Assembly (NCBI RefSeq): GCF_000988205.1
Contig: NZ_LAYQ01000018.1
Coordinates: 1 to 56,660, forward strand
DNA: 56,660 nt
From: Corynebacterium minutissimum
GTDB taxonomy: Bacteria > Actinomycetota > Actinomycetes > Mycobacteriales > Mycobacteriaceae
Direction of reading: 5' to 3'
The notes under the pieces are model-generated. The model saw only the letters and a program-made list of their open reading frames with translations. It ran no database searches and had not been told where the DNA came from. The position numbers and the translations under genes are program-made. Below, in pieces: positions 1 through 6,304 of the stretch (positions are counted from its first letter, which is position 1; every line of letters starts with the position of its first letter).

Positions 1-92
1 ATCGCGCGGTGCGAGCACCCGAGCTGGTCTTCAATCTGGCGGTAAGAACGCTTCCTAATCAGCAGCGTCATCACCGCACGGTAATCCGGCAT
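1..92 (-). CDS. istA: IS21-family transposase IstA, N-terminal end only
   Basis: The gene runs off the left edge, so only about 30 codons are visible. They begin MPDYRAVMTLLIRKRSYRQI and continue with a helix-turn-helix-like EDQLGCSHRA, which resembles the N-terminal DNA-binding segment of actinobacterial IS21 IstA proteins. The ATG is at 92..90, with a purine-rich AAGGAG stretch (visible on the plus strand as ctcctt, 101..106) about 8 bases upstream. IstA is the DDE transposase of IS21 elements and normally works with the ATPase helper IstB, which is not in view. The family call is from memory of typical sequences; the catalytic domain is outside the window. Confidence 0.7.
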   Translation of the reverse strand, partial: MPDYRAVMTLLIRKRSYRQIEDQLGCSHRA

Positions 93-133
93 AAGCGGAC
101 TCCTTCCAGTACACGCCGCACCCGAGTGGTGCG

Positions 134-221
134 GCTACCGGAAGTATCATCCCGAGCACCCTGAGCTGCTACCAGAAACCCACTGAAGCGCTACCGGATA
201 GTCACGACACTGCTACCAAAT
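134..221. repeat. Four-copy IS-terminal motif GCTACC(G/A)(G/A)A(A/T)
   Basis: Copies are GCTACCGGAA at 134, GCTACCAGAA at 168, GCTACCGGAT at 190 and GCTACCAAAT at 212. Spacings are 34, 22 and 22 bases, so the last three are about two helical turns apart. Repeated terminal sites bound by IstA are characteristic of IS21-family ends. Confidence 0.65.
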
Positions 222-235
222 AGCCGGTCGCAACA

Positions 236-513
236 GACGGGCCTTTTATATCTTGGACCCTGATACCGGGGATGTGGTCTGGCTTTTTGAGGACGGAACT
301 TGGGCAATCACAGAGCCTTCCGGGCCGCTGGCTCCTAAGCGCAAGCGCTGGGCACGGAGCATCGCACAAGATATTGAAGGATATCGCACCAGGAAGCATC
401 GCGAGGCTCAGGAGCTTAAAGCCGAGCTAGACAAAGAACAACGAGAAGCCGCACGCCAAACAGAAAAGGCGAAGAACAAAAAATCTGAAGGCGGTGAAGA
501 AATCCCCTTCTAG
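236..513 (+). pseudogene. 3' remnant of an unknown gene cut by the IS end
   Basis: An open frame enters from the IS end and runs to TAG at 511..513. The first possible start is a TTG at 253, with no convincing ribosome site. The product would read LDPDTGDVVWLFEDGTWAI and then become a long charged Lys/Glu/Arg/Ala helix ending EEIPF. The C-terminal half looks like a solvent-exposed alpha helix or short coiled coil. I do not recognise the family. The most economical reading is that the IS inserted into the gene and removed the native start, leaving the last 90 or so codons. A functional 86-residue protein from TTG remains possible. Confidence 0.45.
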
Positions 514-521
514 GAAGGATC

Positions 522-538
522 CGTCGTTTACAACGACG
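522..538. terminator. Short hairpin between convergent genes
   Basis: A perfect 7-bp inverted repeat CGTCGTT / AACGACG with a 3-base loop lies between the remnant gene on the plus strand and the SMR gene on the minus strand. No clear T-run follows on either side, so it is at best a weak or factor-assisted bidirectional terminator. Confidence 0.4.
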
Positions 539-554
539 AATGGGATAGCCGGCT

Positions 555-863
555 CTACCCCATATCCACTAGGAGCACTCCGCCAATGATCAGCGCGACC
601 CCTAAACCCTTAAGCCAAGTGAAAGGCTCGCGGAAAAGCATGAAGGATAAAAGAGCAGTAAGCGCCACGCCACAGGCAGTCCAGATTCCATAGGCCACAC
701 CTAGCGGTATGCCCTGACGGAGAGCCAACGACAAGAAAACATAGGAGGACACATAGGCCACGACGACCCACGCTACCCACGCCTTCTGCCCATGAACGGC
801 CAGCATACGCAGGCCCAATGTACCGGCGACTTCGATGAGGATGGCAAGGGATAACCAGATCAA
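555..863 (-). CDS. Small multidrug resistance (SMR) transporter, second partner
   Basis: A 102-residue, four-helix inner-membrane protein of the SMR (EmrE/SugE/YkkC-YkkD) family. The conserved membrane carboxylate is Glu11 in LAILIEVAGTLGL, and helix 3 carries GVAYGIWTACG. SMR proteins are proton-coupled antiporters for cationic drugs or guanidinium-type compounds and work as antiparallel dimers. It starts at a TTG (863..861) overlapping the TGA of the upstream SMR gene (CCTTGATC), with GAGGTGG in front, so the two are translationally coupled. Paired SMR genes usually form an obligate heterodimer with opposite topologies, which is the likely arrangement here. Substrate is not deducible. Confidence 0.88.
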   Translation of the reverse strand: MIWLSLAILIEVAGTLGLRMLAVHGQKAWVAWVVVAYVSSYVFLSLALRQGIPLGVAYGIWTACGVALTALLSFMLFREPFTWLKGLGVALIIGGVLLVDMG

Positions 864-1210
864 GGATCCACCTCCACGAGCGTGGTCTTCGGTTCCCTGC
901 CGCCCATTTCAACGCAGACCACGCCGACGATGATGCACCCCATGCCCACCAACATGAGCGGCGTGAGCTGTTCGCCAAAGAGGTACGCGGACAACCCTGC
1001 GGTAAGCACCACGCCGGTTGCGCCCCAGATGCCATAGGCCGCACCCACGTGCATGCCGCAGCGCAACACTTGGTGCAGGGCGGAAAAAGCGACGACGTAG
1101 CCCGCCACCACCACGACATAGACCGCGGGGTGCTCTAGCGCCGCCTTGAGGCATAAAGTCGCCACCACCTCACTGATGATGGCAATGGTCAAAAAGAGCC
1201 AAGCGCGCAC
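860..1210 (-). CDS. Small multidrug resistance (SMR) transporter, first partner
   Basis: About 116 residues with four transmembrane helices. I place the start at the GTG at 1210..1208, six bases after GGGAGG; this puts the key glutamate of helix 1 (IISEVVATLCLKA) at position 14, exactly as in EmrE, and also gives the usual family length. An upstream start at 1246 would add a non-conserved Gly/Arg-rich leader and overlap the preceding gene. The C-terminus extends about 12 residues beyond the last helix. It is coupled to the following SMR gene by a stop/start overlap and probably forms a heterodimeric efflux pump with it. Confidence 0.88.
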   Translation of the reverse strand: MRAWLFLTIAIISEVVATLCLKAALEHPAVYVVVVAGYVVAFSALHQVLRCGMHVGAAYGIWGATGVVLTAGLSAYLFGEQLTPLMLVGMGCIIVGVVCVEMGGREPKTTLVEVDP

Positions 1211-1212
1211 TT

Positions 1213-1505
1213 TCACCCTCCCAGATCCGCCGCATCCAGACCGCACTTCGAAAGGATCACGCGGTCCCCACGGTGTGGGATACCTTCTTCATCCCAATGG
1301 ACTTGGGCGGCGGAAGTGTGGGCGCGGCCGGTACTGTTAACCACCCGCCACCAGGCAGATCTGTGCTTTTCGACATCACCCAGCCCACATACCGCGGGCC
1401 GACGCCCGCCACTTTTGCGATCTCTCCGTATGTGGAGACATTGCCGGGCGGTATGCGGCGCACAACCTCCGTAACCCTAGAGTTCGATGGGTTCTTCGGG
1501 GGCAT
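1213..1505 (-). pseudogene. Alkyltransferase-like (MGMT-fold) protein, frameshifted
   Basis: The first half reads PSNSRVTEVVRRIPPGNVSTYGEIAKVAG, typical of MGMT/Ada-fold DNA-binding domains of the small alkyltransferase-like (ATL) class, which flag O6-alkylguanine for nucleotide excision repair. After DLP the frame is lost near 1349..1354. Shifting by one base restores WWRVVNSTGRAHTSAAQVHW and continues to a TGA at 1215..1213, giving about 97 residues, normal for ATL proteins. In ATLs the methyl-accepting Cys of PCHR is replaced, here by the W of PWWRV. One base appears to be missing in CTGCC-TGGTGG. The ATG at 1505 has GAGG six bases upstream and overlaps the end of the VOC gene; the restored stop overlaps the SMR ribosome site. 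Confidence 0.75.
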
Positions 1506-2181
1506 CCTCAACCTCACACAAGGTCAGGGCCGCACCCGTGGAATCCTCGATCAGGCACAGGCGGCCGAATGGTGAATCGTGGGGCTCGCGAATGATTTTT
1601 CCGCCGTTATCCACCACAGCCTTCGCCGCTTGGTCGATATCCCGCACGCCCAGGTAGGTTTGCCAGAAACTCGGCAAGCCCTCCGCGTGCCAGAACCCGG
1701 CAAAGGCAGCGCCTTCCTCCTCTGCAACCGCGTAGTGCTCATCACCACGGATTTCCCAGTCGAAGAGCTCGCCATAAAAGTCCAACGTCGAGTGGAAATT
1801 CTCCGAGACCGTCAGCTCGTGCCATACCGGGGTCCCCGGCTCGCCGCCAGCAACGAAGCGGTCGAGCTCCGGCTGCGTCAAACCAAACATGGCACCACTG
1901 TTGTCCAGAACAAGCGCCAACGGCGCGCCTAATGCGAGGATCTTGCCGCCGAGTTGTTCTACCCGGGCGCAGTCGGCTTCCAAGTCGCGGGAAAGGAAGT
2001 ACGTTGCCCAAGTGTCTTGGCCAGGGACGATCTCCGCGATCGGCAGGCCCTCCAGACGGGCAATGCCCTCTTCGAATTCCCAGCCCAACACGGCGGAATA
2101 AAACTCCTCGGAAGCCTTCACGTCGGAGCTAGCCAGAGTAATCCAGTAGGGCATTCCTACTTCTGCTTCAAAGGCGGGCAT
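1477..2181 (-). CDS. Two-domain VOC (glyoxalase/bleomycin-resistance fold) protein
   Basis: About 234 residues forming two tandem VOC domains: residues 10-115 (YWITLASSDVKASEEFYSAVLGWEF) and 120-225 (VWHELTVSENFHSTLDFYGELFDWEI, ending GAALTLCEV). The family includes hydroxylase-like and putative glyoxalase enzymes that bind a metal between paired beta-alpha-beta-beta-beta units. The ATG at 2181..2179 overlaps the TAA stop of the S4 gene (TAATG), indicating coupled translation; the longer start at 2196 would enter that gene. Substrate is unknown. Confidence 0.85.
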   Translation of the reverse strand: MPAFEAEVGMPYWITLASSDVKASEEFYSAVLGWEFEEGIARLEGLPIAEIVPGQDTWATYFLSRDLEADCARVEQLGGKILALGAPLALVLDNSGAMFGLTQPELDRFVAGGEPGTPVWHELTVSENFHSTLDFYGELFDWEIRGDEHYAVAEEEGAAFAGFWHAEGLPSFWQTYLGVRDIDQAAKAVVDNGGKIIREPHDSPFGRLCLIEDSTGAALTLCEVEDAPEEPIEL

Positions 2182-2459
2182 TAAAGGTTCCTCCACTTCT
2201 CCGGGTCGAAGTCATCATCGGCGGTGGCCTCATCAAAATAATCGTCGTCGTCTTCGACGACGCGGGCGCAGGTGTCGGAGACGCAGATGACGTCGCCAAG
2301 CGCCAGCGTTGCACCGCGCTGCTTAGTCACTTCCCCATTGACGGTGACCTGGCCTTGCTCGATAAGTTCTTTGGCCTCACCCCCGGTGGCGACCAAGGAT
2401 GCCAGTTTGAGGAACTGGCCGAGCTTGATGGATTCTCCCTTAATTGAGACTTCTAGCAT
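2181..2459 (-). CDS. Small S4-domain RNA-binding protein (YbcJ/RqcP-like)
   Basis: About 92 residues from the ATG at 2459 (MLEVSIKGESIKLGQFLKLA). Residues 12-62 form an S4 RNA-binding motif with LGQFLKLASLVATGGEAKELIEQG followed by VTVNGEVTKQRG and a beta turn LALGDVI. The C-terminus is a very acidic tail with a run of Asp and ends DPEKWRNL. Proteins of this size and layout bind structured RNA or ribosomal particles. The start lies inside the last codons of the LysE gene and the stop overlaps the VOC start, so LysE-S4-VOC are tightly packed. The longer frame from 2528 would overlap LysE far more and is not needed for the fold. Confidence 0.82.
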   Translation of the reverse strand: MLEVSIKGESIKLGQFLKLASLVATGGEAKELIEQGQVTVNGEVTKQRGATLALGDVICVSDTCARVVEDDDDYFDEATADDDFDPEKWRNL

Positions 2460-3126
2460 GCTGACCAGCATACCCAGCGGCTGCACTGAGCAGTCCCTCC
2501 ACCAGAATGATGACGCCAAGCAGGGCAAACACTACGCCACTAAAGATATCGACACTGGCGGAGTTCTTCGCCATCCACTTCGACACCGCACGAGTACACA
2601 GCGCGACACCAACAAAAATAATGAGGCTTTCTATAACCAACACAGAACCAACCGTGGCATTGGCGCTCAAGCCCATGTCCGGATCGATAAAATTGGCAAA
2701 GATAGCGCCGAAGAAAATCAGAACCTTGGGGTTGGAAAGGTCGCTGACCAGGCCCATGCGGTACGCCGTGCCGAGTCTGATGATGCCATCCGGGGTGAAC
2801 CCGCGCGGTTGAGGGTTCATAGTTGCCGGTGCACGGCGCTCTTTGATGCCACCGCTGATGGCAGAAAAAGCCATCCACAGCAGATAGCTGCCGCCGGCAA
2901 CCTGCAGCGCCACCAGGATTTCCGGGTGCGCCGAAATCAATGCGGTAAGCCCCGCTAGCGAAGCAACGGTCCACATCATCAAGCCGGTGGTGCTACCGAT
3001 TGCGGCCCACACCGCCGCGCGCGTAGAGCGTGCACCCAAACGAATAATCTGCACCACGTCTGGTCCTGGCGAGGCCATCGCCGCGAACCACACACCCATT
3101 AAGGCCACTATGGCGCTGAATGCCAT
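2440..3126 (-). CDS. LysE/RhtB-family amino-acid exporter
   Basis: A 228-residue polytopic membrane protein with about six helices. The N-terminus has the family hallmark AAMASPGPDVVQIIRLGARS (the PGPD loop after helix 1), and a glycine-rich helix TAYRMGLVSDLSNPKVLIFFGAIFANF in the middle. LysE/RhtB proteins export amino acids such as lysine, homoserine, threonine or leucine using the proton gradient; substrate cannot be read from sequence. It heads a packed minus-strand group with the S4 and VOC genes. No LysG-type LysR regulator lies beside it. Confidence 0.88.
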   Translation of the reverse strand: MAFSAIVALMGVWFAAMASPGPDVVQIIRLGARSTRAAVWAAIGSTTGLMMWTVASLAGLTALISAHPEILVALQVAGGSYLLWMAFSAISGGIKERRAPATMNPQPRGFTPDGIIRLGTAYRMGLVSDLSNPKVLIFFGAIFANFIDPDMGLSANATVGSVLVIESLIIFVGVALCTRAVSKWMAKNSASVDIFSGVVFALLGVIILVEGLLSAAAGYAGQHARSLN

Positions 3127-3206
3127 CTAACACCCCCATACTCACATGTGTTTTCACTAACGCATGCCACTATAAGAGGCGTCTCACCTGCAGCGAAACA
3201 GGTAAT

Positions 3207-3899
3207 TTAGCTTTGCGTGCGCGGCTTAATGGTCATGGTGTCAATGTTGACGTGCTCCGGCAGCGAGGCCACCCAACGCACGGCCTCAGCGATGTCTTCT
3301 GCGGTGAGGTTGAGTTCGCCGTCATACACCTGTGCAGCACGTTCGGTGTCGCCCCGAAAACGATTGAGGGAAAACTCCGCCGTGGCTACACGGCCCGGGT
3401 CGAGTTCGGTGACACGAACGCCGTGCTCCTCGATACGAAGTGCACGGGAAATCACGCGCACACCGTGCTTAGCGGCGTTGTAGCCGGAGCCGCCCTCGTA
3501 GACGTTCCAACCGGCAACGGAGCCCATGTTGATGATGAGCCCACCCCGCAGCTTCGGCATGAGGGCTTGGATCATACGGACAGTGCCTAGGACGTTGACG
3601 TCGTACATCCACTGCCAGTCATCGATAGTGGTCTCCACGAGGGGCTCCAGGCCCTTCGCGCCACCGGCGTTGTTGACCAAGAGGTCCACGCGGTCGAGGT
3701 GGGAGACGAACTCAGCCACGGACTCGTCCGAGGTTACGTCGAGGGCGTGCGCCTCGCCGCCGATGTCCTTCGCGAGGGCCTCAAGGCGCTCTACGCGACG
3801 CGCACCGACGACAACATGCCAACCGTCGGCCGCCAACGCTCTTGCCGACGCCTCCCCGATCCCCGACGATGCTCCTGTGACGACTGCTACCTTTTCCAT
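3207..3899 (-). CDS. Short-chain dehydrogenase/reductase (YdfG-like)
   Basis: A 230-residue classical SDR. The NAD(P)-binding TGASSGIG motif is at residues 8-15, NNAGG at about 76-80, and the catalytic Ser and Tyr-x-x-x-Lys as GSGYNAAKHG near 140-150. The acidic-to-arginine pattern GARRVERLEAL after beta 2 suggests NADPH. These enzymes reduce carbonyls or oxidise hydroxyls on small molecules; the nearest described type by memory is the YdfG 3-hydroxy acid dehydrogenase. It sits five bases downstream of the FMN-reductase gene and is probably co-transcribed with it. Confidence 0.88.
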   Translation of the reverse strand: MEKVAVVTGASSGIGEASARALAADGWHVVVGARRVERLEALAKDIGGEAHALDVTSDESVAEFVSHLDRVDLLVNNAGGAKGLEPLVETTIDDWQWMYDVNVLGTVRMIQALMPKLRGGLIINMGSVAGWNVYEGGSGYNAAKHGVRVISRALRIEEHGVRVTELDPGRVATAEFSLNRFRGDTERAAQVYDGELNLTAEDIAEAVRWVASLPEHVNIDTMTIKPRTQS

Positions 3900-3904
3900 G
3901 CGCC

Positions 3905-4441
3905 CTAGGATAGGACTTCTTCCAGCTCGGCGCAGATGTTTTCGACGATCCCGGCCTTGAAATCAGCCGGGGTGAAGGTGCCATCCTTCATGTCGGTATT
4001 CAGCGAGATATCCAGCTGGGTGCGCAGCTGCTTCATAGAGAAGTTCGCCATGATGAGGCGCCACGCCTCTACCGCGCGGATGCCGCCGCTGAAGCTGTAG
4101 CCCACATACGCAATCGGCTTGCCTACCCACTCGGCGCCGAGGGAATCGACGGCGTTCTTGAAAGCGCCCGGCACGGAGTGGTTGTACTCCGGGGTGACAA
4201 AGATATAGCCGTCGCAGGAATCGACAGCATCGGACCAAGCCTGCACCTGCGGATCCTCGTAATTCTTGTTTGCCGCCATAGGAATGACGGAGGTGGTGAG
4301 GATCGGAACGTCGAAGGCCTTGAGGTCAATGAGCTCGTAGTCCACGTCGCGCCCCTGAGCGAGGTCGGTGACCCACTGGGCGATGGCCAGTCCGGCGCGG
4401 TCGTCGCGGGTAGAGCCGAGGATGATGCCGATTTTCGCCAT
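3905..4441 (-). CDS. NADPH-dependent FMN reductase (flavodoxin fold)
   Basis: A 178-residue protein starting MAKIGIILGSTRDDRAG, with the phosphate-binding GSTR loop at residues 9-12 and VTPEYNHSVPGAFKNAVD near 83-100, both standard for the NADPH:FMN reductase/azoreductase family. These cytosolic enzymes supply reduced flavin or reduce quinones and azo compounds. An SDR gene follows at once, suggesting a redox pair. Between its ATG and the divergent fic promoter lies GTTAACACGTCAAC (4462..4475), an imperfect palindrome that could be its own operator. Confidence 0.88.
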   Translation of the reverse strand: MAKIGIILGSTRDDRAGLAIAQWVTDLAQGRDVDYELIDLKAFDVPILTTSVIPMAANKNYEDPQVQAWSDAVDSCDGYIFVTPEYNHSVPGAFKNAVDSLGAEWVGKPIAYVGYSFSGGIRAVEAWRLIMANFSMKQLRTQLDISLNTDMKDGTFTPADFKAGIVENICAELEEVLS

Positions 4442-4490
4442 AAGGATGCCTTTCTTAATTTGTTAACACGTCAACGTCTGAGGGTACGCC

Positions 4491-4556
4491 GATATGTCGA
4501 CGCAATCGACAAGTCATCCAGATATGTCGAAAATTCTGAAAAAAATCGACATATCT
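4491..4556. promoter_or_regulatory. Operator array and promoter of the Fic gene
   Basis: GATATGTCGA occurs at 4491..4500 and again at 4521..4530, exactly 30 bp apart, and its inverse TCGACATATC occurs at 4546..4555. With one more base each side the second and third copies form an 11-bp inverted repeat (4520..4530 and 4546..4556). TCGACA at 4546..4551 also fits a -35 element and, 17 bp on, TATTCT (4569..4574) fits a -10 element, placing the transcription start at or near the fic ATG at 4581. A protein bound to the third site would block the -35. The obvious candidate is the Fic protein itself through its C-terminal winged helix. Confidence 0.7.
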
Positions 4557-4580
4557 GCTCAACATGTCTATTCTTTTACC

Positions 4581-5666
4581 ATGCCAACCTATAGCCCGGA
4601 CACCCCCTACAATGAGCTTCCACCCCTCCCCCCTGCAGAAGTGGTGGAAACCGTTCCCGTGCTTAAGGCCATCATCGATGCTAAGGAAAAACTGGCTGAA
4701 CTGCGTACGGCCTGCCAGCTCATCCCTAACCCGGAGATCATCACCTCAACGATTCCACTGCGTGAGGCTCGTGCTTCCTCCGAGATTGAGAACATCGTCA
4801 CCACTAATGACGAGCTCTTCCGTGCGGCGTGGCACGTCGATGCCGAGCCGACTCCTGCCACCAAGGAGGCTCTTCGCTATAACGCCGCGCTCCACGCTGG
4901 ACTTTCCTCACTATCGCAGCGACCTCTATCAGAAAAGACAGCAAAAATCGTATGCAGCACCCTTCTAGATACTCAGGCCGAGGTGCGTTCACTTCCGGGC
5001 ACGTTTATCGGTAACCCTGTAACGAAGGAGAGGCTCTACACCCCACCTGAAGGAAGGGAGATTATCGAGGACCATCTCGCAGCGTGGGAGGACTATATAT
5101 ATTGCAGCCACGACGTTGATTCCCTTGTAAAGATGGCACTGCTTCACTATCAATTTGAAGCAATCCATCCTTTCTACGATGGCAATGGGCGCACTGGACG
5201 AATCCTTAACGTCCTCTACCTCATCCAAGAAGATCTTCTTGAGCTGCCGGTTTTGTACCTGTCCGGGTATATCGTCGGAAACAAAGCAGACTACTATCGC
5301 CATCTCAACGCTGTGACAGCTAAGGGAGCATGGGAAGACTGGCTTCTTTTTATGATCCGCGGCGTTCACGCAGCGGCTGCCGACGCCTCCTCGATGATTA
5401 CCCAGCTTCGGGCTATCCAGGAAAACACTGCGCAACGAATACGTTCTGCGGGCGTGATTAACCATCCCCTCGAGATGGCCGAGCTCATTCTTATCAAGCC
5501 CTATGTACGCATTACTGACGTGGTAGAGACGGGCTTCGTCAAACGCCAAACCGCCAGCGCGTGGCTGGCGCATCTCGTAGATTTAGGAATCCTAGAAGAA
5601 ATCCAACAAGGCCGCTCCAAGGTTTTCCTTCACCGTGCCGCTCTCGATGTTCTGACTCGAGACTAA
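4581..5666 (+). CDS. Fic-family AMP-transferase-like protein with C-terminal winged helix
   Basis: About 361 residues from the ATG at 4581. The Fic core carries HPFYDGNGRTGR (residues 196-207), the complete catalytic HPFx(D/E)GNGRxxR motif for transferring AMP or another phosphate-containing group to a protein hydroxyl. Residues 66-71 read SSEIEN, matching the inhibitory (S/T)xxxE(G/N) helix placed N-terminal to the core, so this is a self-inhibited class II Fic. After about residue 295 the chain (VETGFVKRQTASAWLAHLVDLGILEEI) looks like a winged helix-turn-helix. I reject the upstream start at 4494 because it would translate the operator repeats and the promoter predicts a leaderless message. 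No antitoxin gene is adjacent. Confidence 0.88.
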   Translation: MPTYSPDTPYNELPPLPPAEVVETVPVLKAIIDAKEKLAELRTACQLIPNPEIITSTIPLREARASSEIENIVTTNDELFRAAWHVDAEPTPATKEALRYNAALHAGLSSLSQRPLSEKTAKIVCSTLLDTQAEVRSLPGTFIGNPVTKERLYTPPEGREIIEDHLAAWEDYIYCSHDVDSLVKMALLHYQFEAIHPFYDGNGRTGRILNVLYLIQEDLLELPVLYLSGYIVGNKADYYRHLNAVTAKGAWEDWLLFMIRGVHAAAADASSMITQLRAIQENTAQRIRSAGVINHPLEMAELILIKPYVRITDVVETGFVKRQTASAWLAHLVDLGILEEIQQGRSKVFLHRAALDVLTRD

Positions 5667-5680
5667 GAGGAGGGAATAGG

Positions 5681-6304
5681 ATGGCTGACATGCATCACCC
5701 AGACGAAGGATCCTTTGAACGCATGACCAGCGGGCAGTGGTTCATGCCCAGTGTCAACGAGGAGGTTAGCGCCGAACATCGACGCGGCTTCCTGCTGGCC
5801 AAGGAGCTCAATGAGCTGCAAAACACCAACCCAGAGCGCGCGAAGGAGATTTTGCGGGAACTGTTGTCGCCCGAGTCCGAGGTTCCCGGGCTGCACACGC
5901 CGCTCAACGTCGAGTATGGCTGCAATGTGACCATCGGAAAAGACGTGTTCATCAACTTTGGTGCGACAATCCTGGCGCAGGCGCCTGTAACCCTCGGAGA
6001 CCGCGTCATGATCGGGCCGAATTGCTCGCTCATCACGGTGGGCCACCCCGTCAACGATCATGAGATGCGGGCGGAGGGCTGGGAGATTGCGAAGCCCATT
6101 AGCGTCGGGCGCAACACGTGGTTCGGCGCCAACGTCACGGTGCTGCCGGGCGTGACCATCGGCGAGGATTGTGTCGTTGGAGCGAACACACTGGTCACCA
6201 CAGATATCCCGGATAGGTCACTGGTGCTGGGTCAACCCGGTCGTGTGGTGCGCACGCTGGAGGACAACGAAGATAGGTGGGAGCGCCAGGATCTCGATGT
6301 TTGA
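5681..6304 (+). CDS. Maltose/galactoside-type O-acetyltransferase (left-handed beta helix)
   Basis: A 207-residue CoA-dependent acetyltransferase. An alpha-helical N-terminal 'mac' region (FERMTSGQWFMPSVNEEV...) precedes hexapeptide repeats such as NVTIGKDVFINFGATILA and VTVLPGVTIGEDCVVGANTLVT that build a left-handed beta helix. The likely catalytic His is in ITVGHPVND. The family acetylates sugars or similar acceptors. The ATG at 5681 follows AGGAGGG by seven bases; the longer frame from 5561 would overlap fic. The end overlaps the hrpB start by eight bases, suggesting co-expression. Confidence 0.88.
   Translation: MADMHHPDEGSFERMTSGQWFMPSVNEEVSAEHRRGFLLAKELNELQNTNPERAKEILRELLSPESEVPGLHTPLNVEYGCNVTIGKDVFINFGATILAQAPVTLGDRVMIGPNCSLITVGHPVNDHEMRAEGWEIAKPISVGRNTWFGANVTVLPGVTIGEDCVVGANTLVTTDIPDRSLVLGQPGRVVRTLEDNEDRWERQDLDV

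Larger units (their letters stand above)
1..235 (-). mobile_element. IS21-type insertion sequence, istA-proximal end
   Basis: The segment between the istA start and about 235 contains no gene but four spaced copies of a GCTACC-core motif, as expected for the multiple terminal binding sites of IS21 elements. Read outward from istA the segment ends ...GCAACA, so on the opposite strand the element would begin TGTTG, matching the usual 5'-TG...CA-3' ends. The exact boundary is inferred; the target-site duplication cannot be checked because the other end is outside the window. Confidence 0.6.

Noticed and set aside
4494..4580. Upstream start for the Fic gene
   Set aside because: It would translate the operator repeats; the promoter predicts transcription starting at 4581.
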